This document shows positions 49,892-59,075 of a DNA stretch of 64,000 nucleotides, one piece after another. The notes beneath the pieces are model-generated. The model did no database searches and was not told the DNA's origin. It worked only from the letters and a program-made list of their open reading frames with translations. Both the position numbers and the translations under genes were made by a program. Within the stretch, counting starts at the first letter, position 1. Each line of letters starts with the position of its first letter. This stretch comes from Sphingomonas liriopis (lineage in GTDB: Bacteria; Pseudomonadota; Alphaproteobacteria; Sphingomonadales; Sphingomonadaceae): the NCBI RefSeq assembly GCF_024211255.1, contig NZ_JAMLDY010000003.1, positions 186,001 through 250,000 on the forward strand, written 5' to 3'.

Positions 49892-51265
49892 ATGTCCCGT
49901 CTTCCCACCGTCGCGATCGTCGGCCGTCCCAATGTCGGCAAGTCCACGCTGTTCAACCGCCTCGTCGGCAAGAAACTCGCGCTGGTGGACGACCGTCCGG
50001 GCGTGACGCGCGACCGGCGCGAGGGCGACGCCAGCCTGATCGGCCTCGATTTCCGCGTCATCGACACCGCGGGCTACGAGGATCACGACGCGCAGACGCT
50101 GCCCGGCCGGATGCGGCTGCAGACCGAGGCGGCGATCGGCCAGGCCGATGTCGCGCTGTTCCTGTTCGACGCGCGCGCCGGCATCGTGCCGCTGGACGAG
50201 GAGATCGCCCGCTGGCTGCGCTCCTCCTCCACCCCCGTCGTGCTCGCCGCCAACAAGGCGGAAGGGAAAGCGGGCGAACAGGGCATCCTCGAATCGCTCA
50301 GCCTCGGCTTCGGCGATCCGGTGCAGCTGTCCGCCGAACATGGCGAGGGCATGGGCGACCTGTTCGAGGCGCTGCTGCCGCATATCGAGGCCGCGCTCGA
50401 GGCGATGCCCGAAGAGGAAGACGACGACCGCCCCGACGCGCCGCTGAAGCTCGCGATCGTCGGCCGCCCCAATGCGGGCAAATCGACCCTCATCAACAAG
50501 ATGCTCGGCGAGGACCGGATGATTACCGGTCCCGAAGCCGGGATCACGCGCGATTCGATCGCGGTCGACTGGATGTGGTACGACCGTCTGGGCGCCCCCC
50601 GCCCCGTCCGCCTGATCGACACCGCCGGCATGCGCAAGCGCGCCAAGGTACAGGACAAGCTGGAAAAACTGTCGGTCGCCGACGCGCTCCACGCGGTCGA
50701 CTTCGCCGAGGTCGTCGTGCTCCTCCTCGACGCGACATTGGGGCTGGAGGCGCAGGACCTGCGCATCGCCGACAAGGTGCTCGAAGAGGGTCGCGCGCTC
50801 GTCATCGCGCTCAACAAATGGGACGTCGCCGAGAATGCCTCGTCGCTGTTCAACGGCGTCAAGCGCGCGCTGGAGGATGGCCTCAGCCAGGTAAAGGGCG
50901 TCACCGTGATGACCGTGTCGGCGGCGACTGGCAAGGGCATCGACCAGCTGATCCAGGCCGCGTTCGAGACGCGCGAGGCGTGGTCGAAGCGCGTCGGCAC
51001 CGGCGAGCTCAACCGCTGGTTCGAACGCGCGATCGAGGCCAATCCGCCCCCCGCCCCCGGCGGCAAGCGGATCAAGATGCGCTACGTGACGCAGGTCAAG
51101 ACGCGCCCGCCCAGCTTCGTGATCTTCGGCACCCGCGTCGACCAATTGCCGGCGAGCTACGAACGCTATCTGGTCAATTCGATGCGCAAGGATCTGGATT
51201 TCGGCGCGGTGCCCGTCCGCATCACCTTCCGCGCGCCAAAAAATCCCTTCGCCGATAAGGAGTAA
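49892..51265 (+). CDS. der: Der (EngA), double-domain ribosome-assembly GTPase
   Basis: The 457-residue GTPase has two tandem G domains. The first begins VAIVGRPNVGKSTLFNRL and the second LAIVGRPNAGKSTLINKM, with DTAGYED and DTAGMRKRAK as G3 motifs and NKAE and NKWD as G4, followed by a C-terminal KH-like domain. It acts in 50S subunit maturation. The length and motifs are typical. Confidence 0.97.
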   Translation: MSRLPTVAIVGRPNVGKSTLFNRLVGKKLALVDDRPGVTRDRREGDASLIGLDFRVIDTAGYEDHDAQTLPGRMRLQTEAAIGQADVALFLFDARAGIVPLDEEIARWLRSSSTPVVLAANKAEGKAGEQGILESLSLGFGDPVQLSAEHGEGMGDLFEALLPHIEAALEAMPEEEDDDRPDAPLKLAIVGRPNAGKSTLINKMLGEDRMITGPEAGITRDSIAVDWMWYDRLGAPRPVRLIDTAGMRKRAKVQDKLEKLSVADALHAVDFAEVVVLLLDATLGLEAQDLRIADKVLEEGRALVIALNKWDVAENASSLFNGVKRALEDGLSQVKGVTVMTVSAATGKGIDQLIQAAFETREAWSKRVGTGELNRWFERAIEANPPPAPGGKRIKMRYVTQVKTRPPSFVIFGTRVDQLPASYERYLVNSMRKDLDFGAVPVRITFRAPKNPFADKE

Positions 51266-51352
51266 CGTACGGCGGCAACTTCGTGTTTACCGCTTGGGCG
51301 TAGACAGGTCTCCGATCCGTGATGGGACGATCCATCGTGTGAGGAGGTCGCA

Positions 51353-51772
51353 GTGTCGTTCGAAGGCAGCACGTTGGTGGATTGGACGGCGTTCGCGCGG
51401 GCGCGCGCCGAGCTCGGCGCCGGATTCGTGCGCATCCTGGGCTATTTCCGCGAGGATGGCGTGAAGTCGGTATCGGTCATCGAGCAGGCGATGCGCGGCA
51501 AGAGCGCCGCGGCGATGGTCATCCCGGCGCACACGCTGAAGGGCGAGGCCCGCCAGTTCGGCGCCGAACCGCTCGCCAGCCTCGCCGAGACGATCGAGGA
51601 GATCGCCCGCGACTGCGTCGAGCGGCAGGATACCTGCGAAGAGGCGCTGGAGCATGTCGTCCGCCTGCGCCCGCTGTTCTTCGAAACGCTCAACCTGCTG
51701 GAGCGCGAGGCCAACCCGCTGGTCCCGCGCAAGTCGGCCGGCGGCTTCGGCCGCAGACCGGGCGGCTTCTGA
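51353..51772 (+). CDS. Single-domain histidine phosphotransfer (Hpt) protein
   Basis: The start is GTG at 51353 with a strong GAGGAGG ribosome-binding site. The 139-residue protein is mostly helical with the Hpt motif AHTLKGEARQFG, His 60 being the likely phospho-acceptor. It could relay phosphate from a hybrid kinase such as the one at 30339, or serve another pathway; nothing in the neighbourhood shows the partner. The C-terminal tail is basic and Gly-rich. Confidence 0.85.
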   Translation: MSFEGSTLVDWTAFARARAELGAGFVRILGYFREDGVKSVSVIEQAMRGKSAAAMVIPAHTLKGEARQFGAEPLASLAETIEEIARDCVERQDTCEEALEHVVRLRPLFFETLNLLEREANPLVPRKSAGGFGRRPGGF

Positions 51773-51801
51773 CCGCGTCGCCGTAGCTCGCCCCCACCTC
51801 T

Positions 51802-51840
51802 CCCGTTCGTGCCGAGCCTGTCGAAGCACAGGTGAGACTC
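51802..51840. repeat. Type-B intergenic repeat
   Basis: Contains CCGTTCGTGCCGAGCCTGTC then GAAGCAC and GAGACTC, matching the copy at 63171 almost exactly. Confidence 0.75.
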
Positions 51841-51868
51841 ATGCCCCACGCATCGACCATGGAAGCCA

Positions 51869-52741
51869 ATGCGGCGGTGGCAGCACATGCCCAATTTGGA
51901 CATTCACGTTGCCAACTCCGGGCGGGATTGGCACAATGGGAAGGTGGGGGATAAAGGGCAGCATGAAGCGCTGACAAGCGCAGACGGAGCGCCTGACGCG
52001 TCACCGGTCCTCGCTCGCGATGTGGACGGGGAAGAGCAATTGGACATTCACAAGCCCAAACCTGTTCACAGCTGGCGCGAATTCATCAATGAAATAGGCG
52101 TGATCGTCATCGGCGTGTTGATCGCGCTCGGTGGTGAGCAAGCCGTAGAGTCGCTCCATTGGCGGCATGTGGTCGGCGAGACCAAGGAGTCGCTGAGCGC
52201 TACTGTGGAGGATGCCTATGGCGCGATGCTGTCGCGACAGGAGATGCAGTCATGCGTCGACCGACGCCTTGGCGACATTGCGACGATCCTCTCCCGTCAC
52301 GATCAGGGCGAGCCACTGGGTATCGTCGGCCCGATAGGCGCTCCTACTGCCAGCGTGGTTCAGACCTATGCATTTGACATGGCGATCGCCAGTCAGGCGT
52401 TCTCGCACATGCCGATAACCGATCAGGCCAAGTTTTTCGAGCCAATCGGTGTCTATCGGACCTTCGACGAGGTCATCAAGGACGAGCGCAGCATTTGGCG
52501 GGAGTTTCGCGCACTCGAACGCGCATCCTTTCTTACGCAGGCGGACTGGTCCGACGTTCGCAAAGCCTATAACCGCGCCTCGGACTTGAATGCGATACTG
52601 TCAGCCAACCTTCGTAACGAAGAGCCCGGCTTGTGGCTCTATCCGTTTCGACCATTTCACAAGCCGAAGAGTTATAGCTTGTCAGGGATACCTCGCGTCC
52701 GGCAACTGTGCCGGCCCGCGGTCTCCAAATCGCCGGCCTAG
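51869..52741 (+). CDS. Uncharacterised single-pass membrane protein
   Basis: The frame from ATG 51869 gives 290 residues, but the true start may be later, as the first 55 residues have no clear character. The protein becomes convincing at IHKPKPVHSWREFINEIG and a membrane helix (about residues 70-90, IVIGVLIALGGEQAVE), a pattern seen in many sphingomonad proteins of unknown function. A helical domain follows. The gene is less G+C rich than its neighbours and lies between type-B repeats on both sides. Confidence 0.7.
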   Translation: MRRWQHMPNLDIHVANSGRDWHNGKVGDKGQHEALTSADGAPDASPVLARDVDGEEQLDIHKPKPVHSWREFINEIGVIVIGVLIALGGEQAVESLHWRHVVGETKESLSATVEDAYGAMLSRQEMQSCVDRRLGDIATILSRHDQGEPLGIVGPIGAPTASVVQTYAFDMAIASQAFSHMPITDQAKFFEPIGVYRTFDEVIKDERSIWREFRALERASFLTQADWSDVRKAYNRASDLNAILSANLRNEEPGLWLYPFRPFHKPKSYSLSGIPRVRQLCRPAVSKSPA

Positions 52742-52762
52742 ACCGGGATGACATGAACCTGA

Positions 52763-52850
52763 CCCGTTCGGGCTGAGCCTGTCGAAGCCCTGCTCTCCAC
52801 AAGCCCGACGCCTGCGGAAGCCAGCCCTTCGACAGGCTCAGGGCGAACGG
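52763..52850. repeat. Type-B intergenic repeat, inverted pair
   Basis: CCGTTCGGGCTGAGCCTGTC (left) and GACAGGCTCAGGGCGAACGG (right) form inverted arms about 45 bases apart, in the gap between the uncharacterised gene and queG. Confidence 0.8.
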
Positions 52851-52900
52851 TGGAAAAGGCGATCCCGTCTGGCGTCATTCTGCTCTAGCACCCACGCCCG

Positions 52901-53959
52901 TCAACCCTCATCCCGCAGCCGCGCGATCGCCCAGATGGCGGCCTCCGCCACCACGGGATCGGCATCCTCGCGCAATCGCTCCAGCACCGGCAGCAGCGAG
53001 GGGGCGCCACTGTTCCCCGCGGCGATCGCCGCGTTGCGGACCATGCGATTGCGCCCGATCCGCTTGATCGGCGATCCCGAGAACACCTGTCGAAAGCCGG
53101 CATCGTCCAGCGCCAGCAGGTCGGCCAGCGGCGGCGCGGTCAGCTCGGCACGCGGATGAAACGCCATGTTCGCCGCCGCCGACGCCGCGAACTTGTTCCA
53201 CGGACAGACCGCCAGACAATCGTCGCAGCCGTAGATGCGATTGCCGATCCCTGCGCGGAACTCCTCGGGGATCGGCCCGGCATGCTCGATCGTCAGGTAC
53301 GAGATGCAGCGCCGCGCATCGAGCCGGTAGGGCGCCGGGAAAGCATCGGTCGGACACACCCGTTGGCACGCGTCGCACGAACCGCAGCTGTCGTGCCCCG
53401 GCGCGTCCGGCACCAGATCAAGCGTCGTATAGATCGCGCCGAGGAACAGCCAGCTGCCATGCGCGCGGCTGACGAGGTTGGTGTGCTTGCCCTGCCAGCC
53501 CAATCCCGCCGCCTCGGCGAGCGGCTTCTCCATCACCGGCGCGGTGTCGACGAACACCTTGAGGTCGCATCCCGCCTCCTGCGCCAGCCAGCGGCCGAGC
53601 GCCTTCAGCGCCTTCTTGACGACGTCGTGATAGTCGCCGCCCTGCGCATAGATCGAGATACGCCCGACCTCCCCCTCCTCCGCCAGCCGCAGCGGATCGG
53701 CGGCGGGGGCGTAGCTCATGCCGAGCGACACGACGCTGCGCACCGCGTCCCACAGGCCGGCGGGCGAGCCGCGATGATGGCTGCGCTCTTCCATCCAGAT
53801 CATGCCGCCGTGGCGTCCTTCGTGAAGCCATTGCCGCAGCCGCTCGCCGCTCCTCGGCGCGGCGTCGGCACGCGCGATGCCGCAGGCGACGAAGCCGAGC
53901 TCCGCTGCCTTCGCCTTGATCCGATCTTCGATACTGGCTTGTCGCTTGTGTTCGGACAC
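52901..53959 (-). CDS. queG: Epoxyqueuosine reductase
   Basis: From GTG at 53959 the 352-residue enzyme makes the last step of queuosine tRNA modification, reducing epoxyqueuosine with cobalamin and two [4Fe-4S] clusters. Cluster motifs are [12 protein letters not shown] and [11 protein letters not shown]; a HEAT-like repeat (about 300-350) closes the protein as usual. It is divergent from the NatAB-like ABC genes with a 38-base gap. Length and motifs are normal. Confidence 0.95.
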   Translation of the reverse strand: MSEHKRQASIEDRIKAKAAELGFVACGIARADAAPRSGERLRQWLHEGRHGGMIWMEERSHHRGSPAGLWDAVRSVVSLGMSYAPAADPLRLAEEGEVGRISIYAQGGDYHDVVKKALKALGRWLAQEAGCDLKVFVDTAPVMEKPLAEAAGLGWQGKHTNLVSRAHGSWLFLGAIYTTLDLVPDAPGHDSCGSCDACQRVCPTDAFPAPYRLDARRCISYLTIEHAGPIPEEFRAGIGNRIYGCDDCLAVCPWNKFAASAAANMAFHPRAELTAPPLADLLALDDAGFRQVFSGSPIKRIGRNRMVRNAAIAAGNSGAPSLLPVLERLREDADPVVAEAAIWAIARLRDEG

Positions 53960-53997
53960 GTCGCCCCGCTACCACAATCCATGAACGGGGATACAGC

Positions 53998-54921
53998 GTG
54001 ACAGTGAACGATCCGGCGGTGTTCGCCGAACATCTGGTGAAGCGCTTCGGCGAACGCCGCGTCGTCGACGGCATCGACCTGATCGTGCCGCGCGGCGCGA
54101 TCTACGGCGTGCTCGGCCCCAATGGCGCCGGCAAGACGACGACGCTGCGCACGCTGCTCGGCATCATCGAACCCGACGAGGGCCGCCGGTCGATCCTCGG
54201 CCATTTCAGCCCCCGCGAGGCGAGCGACCGCGTCGGCTATCTGCCCGAGGAGCGCGGCCTGTATCCGTCGATGAAGGCACGCGACGCGATCGCCTTCATG
54301 GGCGCGCTGCGCGGGCTCGACCGCCGCACCGGCCGGACGCGGGCCGCCGAGATGATGGAGGCTGCCGGCCTCGGCCACGCGATCGACGAGAAGATCAAGA
54401 AGCTGTCGAAGGGGATGGCGCAGCTCGTCCAGCTGCTCGGATCGGTGGTGCATCGTCCCGACCTGCTGGTGCTCGACGAGCCCTTCTCAGGCCTCGACCC
54501 GGTCAATCAGGAGAAGCTGGAGGCGCTGATCCTCGCCGAGCGGGATCGCGGCGCGACCGTGCTGTTTTCGACGCACATCATGGCGCATGCCGAGCGTGTC
54601 TGCGATCGCCTCGCGATCATCGCCGGCGGCAAGCGCCGGTTCGAAGGTACGGTGGACGAGGCGCGCGGGACGCTGCCCAGCCGGGTCCGCTACCTGCCCG
54701 CGCGTCCGCAAGCGGGCGTCGCGGAGGTCCTGCCGCACGATGCGACGCCGGACGGGGATGGCTGGCGCTTCCAGCTGCCGCGCGAGGGGATCGAGGGGTT
54801 GCTGGTGACGCTGATCGAACGCGGCTACGGCATCGGCGGGCTGTCGATCGAGCGGCCCGGGTTGCACGACGCCTTCGTCCGCATCGTCGGGCGCGATGCC
54901 GCCGAAGGAGAGCCGGCATGA
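53998..54921 (+). CDS. ABC-2 type exporter ATP-binding protein (NatA-like)
   Basis: The start is GTG at 53998. The 307-residue protein has Walker A GPNGAGKTTT, signature LSKGMAQLVQLL, Walker B LLVLDEPFSGLD, and a C-terminal DUF4162-type domain (about residues 215-300) found in NatA-like proteins. It overlaps the permease gene by 4 bases (ATGA). The substrate is unknown; NatAB systems export Na+ or other small compounds. Confidence 0.92.
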   Translation: MTVNDPAVFAEHLVKRFGERRVVDGIDLIVPRGAIYGVLGPNGAGKTTTLRTLLGIIEPDEGRRSILGHFSPREASDRVGYLPEERGLYPSMKARDAIAFMGALRGLDRRTGRTRAAEMMEAAGLGHAIDEKIKKLSKGMAQLVQLLGSVVHRPDLLVLDEPFSGLDPVNQEKLEALILAERDRGATVLFSTHIMAHAERVCDRLAIIAGGKRRFEGTVDEARGTLPSRVRYLPARPQAGVAEVLPHDATPDGDGWRFQLPREGIEGLLVTLIERGYGIGGLSIERPGLHDAFVRIVGRDAAEGEPA

Positions 54922-56144
54922 GCAACCTGCTGCGCACGCTGCGCCAGGCGATGACCATCGCACGGCGCGACTTCATCGCGACGGTGTTCACGCCGATCTT
55001 CCTCCTGTTCCTGTTCGCGCCGGTCATCATGGGATCGTTCGGCGCGATCGGCGGCATGGGCGCGGCGAGCGTCGCCGACGGCCGCGCCGACAAGACGCGC
55101 ATCGTCGCGATTGTCCCCGATGCGAACGCCCGCACGATCGCCGAGGCGGACACCCGCCTGCGCGCCGTCTTCCGCCGCGACGAGGAGGCGCCACCGGGCC
55201 TCACCACGCTGCGCCCCGCCGGCGATCCCGCCGCGCAGGCGCGTGCCGCCTTCGCGAGCAAGGATTATGAGGCGACCGCGGTCCTCTACGGCCCGCTCGA
55301 GACGCCGCAGGTGCTCTACGGCCCGCGCGGCAAGCGCGCCGCCGATTACCTGGGGTTGCTCGCCGCCGAGACGCTCGCCGCCAACCGGCTGAACGGCGAC
55401 GTGCCGCGCGTCACCGCGGTCAAGACGGCGCTGGAGCGGCAGGGCGGATCGGCGGGCAACCGCCGCCAGTCCGCGTCGTTCGCGGTGTTCGGCGTATTCC
55501 TGCTCAACCTGTTCCTCGCCAGCCAGGTCGTCGGCACGATGGCGGAGGAGCGGAACAACAAGGTGATCGAGGTGCTCGCCGCCGCGGTGCCGCTGGAAAG
55601 CGTGTTCCTCGGCAAGCTGCTCGGCATGTTCGGCGTCGCGATCCTGTTCGTCGGCTTCTGGGGGACGATCATCGCCAAGCTGGGATCGTTGCTGCCGCCC
55701 GACGTCGCCTCGGCGCTGGCGATCCAGGCGGCGGTCGGCACACCGGCGTTCGTCGTGCTGTTCGTCACCTATTTCACGATGGCCTACCTGCTGCTCGGCT
55801 CCGCCTTCCTCGTCGTCGGCGCGCAGGCATCGACCCCGCGCGAGATCCAGATGCTCGCGCTGCCGATCTCGGTGCTGCAGATGGGGATGCTGGCGCTGGC
55901 GCTCGCCGGCACCGCGCGGCCCGACGGCTGGATCGCGACCGTCGCACAGATGTTTCCGCTATCCTCGCCCTTCGCGATGGCGGGGCGCGCCGCGACCTCG
56001 CCCGACCTGTGGCCGCATATCGCGGCGATCGCGTGGCAATTGCTGTGGGTGACGATCTTCATCACGCTCGGCGCCCGCCTGTTCCGCCGCGGCGTGCTGC
56101 AATCGGGCAGCGCCAAGCCGTTCTGGAAGCGCGCGAGGGGCTGA
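54918..56144 (+). CDS. ABC-2 type exporter permease (NatB-like)
   Basis: The 408-residue protein has an N-terminal membrane helix (about 25-48), a large extracytoplasmic region (about 50-185), and then five to six helices, with EERNNKVIEVLAAAVPLESV before the second membrane block, as in NatB permeases of the ABC2_membrane_3 type. It pairs with the ATPase encoded directly upstream. It is followed by a palindromic repeat, so the pair is probably a two-gene operon. Confidence 0.9.
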   Translation: MSNLLRTLRQAMTIARRDFIATVFTPIFLLFLFAPVIMGSFGAIGGMGAASVADGRADKTRIVAIVPDANARTIAEADTRLRAVFRRDEEAPPGLTTLRPAGDPAAQARAAFASKDYEATAVLYGPLETPQVLYGPRGKRAADYLGLLAAETLAANRLNGDVPRVTAVKTALERQGGSAGNRRQSASFAVFGVFLLNLFLASQVVGTMAEERNNKVIEVLAAAVPLESVFLGKLLGMFGVAILFVGFWGTIIAKLGSLLPPDVASALAIQAAVGTPAFVVLFVTYFTMAYLLLGSAFLVVGAQASTPREIQMLALPISVLQMGMLALALAGTARPDGWIATVAQMFPLSSPFAMAGRAATSPDLWPHIAAIAWQLLWVTIFITLGARLFRRGVLQSGSAKPFWKRARG

Positions 56145-56165
56145 CGCCCTGCCCCAAGCCCCCCC

Positions 56166-56270
56166 GTCACCCCGGACTTGTTCCGGGGTCCACTCTGCGG
56201 CGAGGCATACGGCCCGAGCCTCCTGCCGTTCGCCTGCGGCCGGGTGGACCCGGAACAAGCCCGGGGTGAC
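56166..56270. repeat. Type-A palindromic repeat pair after the ABC permease
   Basis: Inverted arms with core CCCCGGACTTGTTCCGGGG and a right arm one base shorter (GACCCGGAACAAGCCCGGGG), separated by about 50 bases. Confidence 0.88.
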
Positions 56271-56310
56271 GGCGCGATCTGGCAGTTCAACGCCCCTCCA
56301 CGCCTCACCA

Positions 56311-56338
56311 TAACGTTACCCAATTGACATAAGTGTCA
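56311..56338. promoter_or_regulatory. Candidate operator/promoter of the P450 gene
   Basis: An inverted repeat TGACATAAGTGTCA (56325-56338) includes a -35-like TTGACA (56324-56329), and a further palindrome TAACGTTA lies at 56311-56318. A repressor of TetR type binding there would cover the promoter of the P450 gene starting at 56373. No -10 with ideal spacing is obvious (TATCTC at 56345 is 15 bases away). Confidence 0.4.
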
Positions 56339-56372
56339 GTCCGGTATCTCCTGCGCAAAAAGCAGGAGAGAG

Positions 56373-57611
56373 ATGATGGCGACCCTGATGCAGGCGGCCG
56401 AATCGCGCGTCGATCCGCTCGACGTCAGCCGCGCGGAACTGTACCGCGACGACACCTGGCACGAACCCTTCGCCCGACTGCGTGCCGAGGCGCCGGTCTA
56501 TCGTTGCGAGCACAGCGACTACGGCCCCTATTGGTCGGTTTCGACCTACAAGCCGATCGTCGAGGTCGAATCGCTCCCCGAACTCTACTCGTCGGAGGCA
56601 GGCGGGATCACGCTCGCCGACTTCCTGCCCGAAAGCGACGTGCGCATGCCGATGTTCATCGCGCGCGACCGGCCCGTCCACACCGGCCAGCGCCGCACCG
56701 TCGCGCCCGCCTTCACCCCGTCGGAAATGACGCGGATGAGCGGCGACATCCGCCTCCGGACGGAGGAACTGCTCGACAGCCTGCCGTGGAACACGCGCTT
56801 CGACTGGGTCGATACCGTGTCGATCGAACTGACCACGCAGATGCTGGCGATCCTGTTCGACTTCCCGTGGGAGGACCGGCGCAAGCTGACCTTCTGGTCC
56901 GACTGGGCGGGCGATATCGAGCTGGTCAAGAACGAGGAACTGCGCAAGCAGCGGCTGGGCTACATGTACGAATGCGGCGCCTATTTTCAGGGGCTGTGGA
57001 ACGCCAAGGTCGGCAAGGAACAGACCCCCGACCTCATCAGCATGATGATCCATTCAGACGCGATGAGCCACATGGATCATTTCGAATTCATCGGAAACCT
57101 GATCCTGCTGATCGTCGGCGGCAACGACACGACGCGCAATTCGATGTCGGCGCTCGCCTACGGCCTCGATAAATTCCCGGAGAGCCGTGCCAAGCTGGAG
57201 GCGGACCCGGCGCTGATCGCCAATGCGACGCAGGAGATCATCCGCTGGCAGACGCCGCTCGCGCACATGCGCCGTACCGCGACGCGCGATACCGAGCTGA
57301 TGGGGCAGACGATCCGCGAAGGCGACAAGCTGGCGCTGTGGTATCTGTCCGCCAATCGCGACGAGAGCGTGTTCGGGCCGGACGCGAACGACCTCGTCGT
57401 CGATCGTCCCAATGCACGCCGTCACCTCGCCTTCGGCCACGGCATCCACCGCTGCGTCGGCGCGCGGCTCGCCGAATTGCAGATCGGCATCCTGCTCGAA
57501 GAGATGGCGAAGCGGCGGATGCGGGTAAACGTGCTCGAGGAGCCGACGCGGGTCGCCGCCTGCTTCGTCCACGGCTATCGCCAGCTGCCGGTGGAGATCA
57601 GCCGCTATTGA
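56373..57611 (+). CDS. Cytochrome P450, CYP153-type (likely alkane/terminal hydroxylase)
   Basis: The 412-residue P450 has the I-helix GGNDTTRNSMS, the ExxR region with EIIRWQTPLAHMRRTA, and the haem loop FGHGIHRCVGARLAE with axial Cys 361. HMRRTATRDTEL and a C-terminal FVHGYRQLPV resemble CYP153 enzymes that hydroxylate medium-chain alkanes at the end carbon. A ferredoxin and reductase partner would be needed but are not in the window. AGGAGAGAG precedes two adjacent ATG codons (56373, 56376). Confidence 0.9.
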   Translation: MMATLMQAAESRVDPLDVSRAELYRDDTWHEPFARLRAEAPVYRCEHSDYGPYWSVSTYKPIVEVESLPELYSSEAGGITLADFLPESDVRMPMFIARDRPVHTGQRRTVAPAFTPSEMTRMSGDIRLRTEELLDSLPWNTRFDWVDTVSIELTTQMLAILFDFPWEDRRKLTFWSDWAGDIELVKNEELRKQRLGYMYECGAYFQGLWNAKVGKEQTPDLISMMIHSDAMSHMDHFEFIGNLILLIVGGNDTTRNSMSALAYGLDKFPESRAKLEADPALIANATQEIIRWQTPLAHMRRTATRDTELMGQTIREGDKLALWYLSANRDESVFGPDANDLVVDRPNARRHLAFGHGIHRCVGARLAELQIGILLEEMAKRRMRVNVLEEPTRVAACFVHGYRQLPVEISRY

Positions 57612-57702
57612 GCGCAGATGACGGCCTTGTCATCGCTACGCCGTAGCGCCGTCATGCGGATATGTGTACGGATCGGCCCTGTTCCTTGGGGGAGGGCATC
57701 GC

Positions 57703-58698
57703 GTGCGTCGGCTGGGTATCATGATTGTGGCGGCGATCGTGCTCGTCGCCGGCTCCGCGGAGCCGTTCGCCGTGCAGGCGGTACAGGCGCCCGTGCCCCA
57801 TGCCGCCCCCGCGGCGGGGCCGGTCACCCTTCTATCCTATAACGTCGAGGGGCTGCCCTGGCCGCTGACGCATGGCCGCACCGGCGCCGCCGCGGCGATC
57901 GCCGCCGAGTTGCGCAGCCTGCATGAGTCCGGTGCCGCGCCGCAGGTGGTCGCGGTGCAGGAGGCGTTCGGCGACGCGCAAAAGGGCATCGGCCGCGCCG
58001 CCGGCTATCGCTACACCGTCTATGGCCCCGACGCGGCAATGCCGCGCGCCGCCGCGGTCACCGCCGCCGACCAGGCGTTCGTCGCCGACGCCAGCCTGTG
58101 GCATGGCGAGACCGAGGCACCGCGCGAGGACAGCGGCCTTGCCATCTTCTCCGACTATCCGGTGCTGTGGGCGCGGCGCGTCCCCTTCCCCGCCTTCGCC
58201 TGCGCGGGTTACGACTGCCTCGCCAACAAGGGCATGCTGGCGGTGGCACTCCGCCTGCCGGGCCAGGCGAAGCCGCTGATCGTCATTGATACGCACCTCA
58301 ACGCGCGCACCGCATCGGGCGTCGGCGACGCGCGCAGCCTGTTCGCCTATGCGCGGCAGGTCGCGGCGCTGCGGGCATTCGTCATCAGCCTGGAACGCGA
58401 CGGATCGGCGGTCGTGCTGGCGGGCGATTTCAACGTCGGTAACGATGCCGCACGCCAGCGCGTGCTGGCGCAGGGGCTGATCGGCAATGACGGGCTGACC
58501 GTCGCCGCGTCGGAGAGCGCGTGCGGGTCGGGTTGCCGCAACCTCGCCGCCGTGCCGGGCATCGCGCATGCCAAGACGATCCTCGCCTATCGCGGCCGGC
58601 TGGGCGCGACGGGCCTCCCGGTCAGCTTCGGCACCGCGCCCGACGGTTCGCAGCTGTCCGACCATATCGGCGTGATGCGGACGTTCGCACCCGCCTGA
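57703..58698 (+). CDS. Secreted endonuclease/exonuclease/phosphatase family protein
   Basis: The start is GTG at 57703 with GGGAGGG upstream; the protein is 331 residues with a signal segment (about residues 5-25). The EEP fold is seen in LLSYNVEGLPW, VVAVQEAF (metal Glu), IDTHLNAR, LAGDFNVGND and the final LSDHIGVM, with all catalytic residues present. It could be a sphingomyelinase-like phosphodiesterase or a nuclease; the Cys pairs (CAGYDC, CGSGC) suggest disulfides after export. Confidence 0.82.
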   Translation: MRRLGIMIVAAIVLVAGSAEPFAVQAVQAPVPHAAPAAGPVTLLSYNVEGLPWPLTHGRTGAAAAIAAELRSLHESGAAPQVVAVQEAFGDAQKGIGRAAGYRYTVYGPDAAMPRAAAVTAADQAFVADASLWHGETEAPREDSGLAIFSDYPVLWARRVPFPAFACAGYDCLANKGMLAVALRLPGQAKPLIVIDTHLNARTASGVGDARSLFAYARQVAALRAFVISLERDGSAVVLAGDFNVGNDAARQRVLAQGLIGNDGLTVAASESACGSGCRNLAAVPGIAHAKTILAYRGRLGATGLPVSFGTAPDGSQLSDHIGVMRTFAPA

Positions 58699-58702
58699 CG
58701 CG

Positions 58703-58984
58703 TCAGTTGGGCTTGATCGTCTCGACGCTGATCGGCTCGGGCGCGCCGGAACACTCGCCCTGTTCGCGCGCGACGACCGCGCCCGGCTTCTTGCGGCCCA
58801 TCGTCCAGTTCGCCTGCAACCGTACGCGCGGGTTGGGCGCGCACCAGATCTCGCCGGTATCGTTGATCGCGGTGACCCAGATCAGATTGTGCTCCTGCCC
58901 ATAGTCGATGACGGCGAAAGCATAGCCCGCCCCCTTGTCGAGGACGTGGACGGGCAAGGGCGGATCGAGCTGCTGGAACGACAT
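58703..58984 (-). CDS. Small uncharacterised protein
   Basis: The 93-residue protein has no signal or membrane helix. It shows a beta-rich start (FAVIDYGQEHNLIWVTAI), then NDTGEIWCAPNPRVRLQANWTMG and a short tail. It resembles small hypothetical proteins common in sphingomonads; I do not recognise a family. It is a lone minus-strand gene convergent with the phosphatase-family gene with a 4-base gap. Confidence 0.65.
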   Translation of the reverse strand: MSFQQLDPPLPVHVLDKGAGYAFAVIDYGQEHNLIWVTAINDTGEIWCAPNPRVRLQANWTMGRKKPGAVVAREQGECSGAPEPISVETIKPN

Positions 58985-59075
58985 GGGTCACCTTTCGTGC
59001 AGGAAAAGCGCGCGACCCGGCGACCGGTTCCCGCGAGGGGATGCGACGCCCGCAGGCCGATCCTATATCCTTGCG

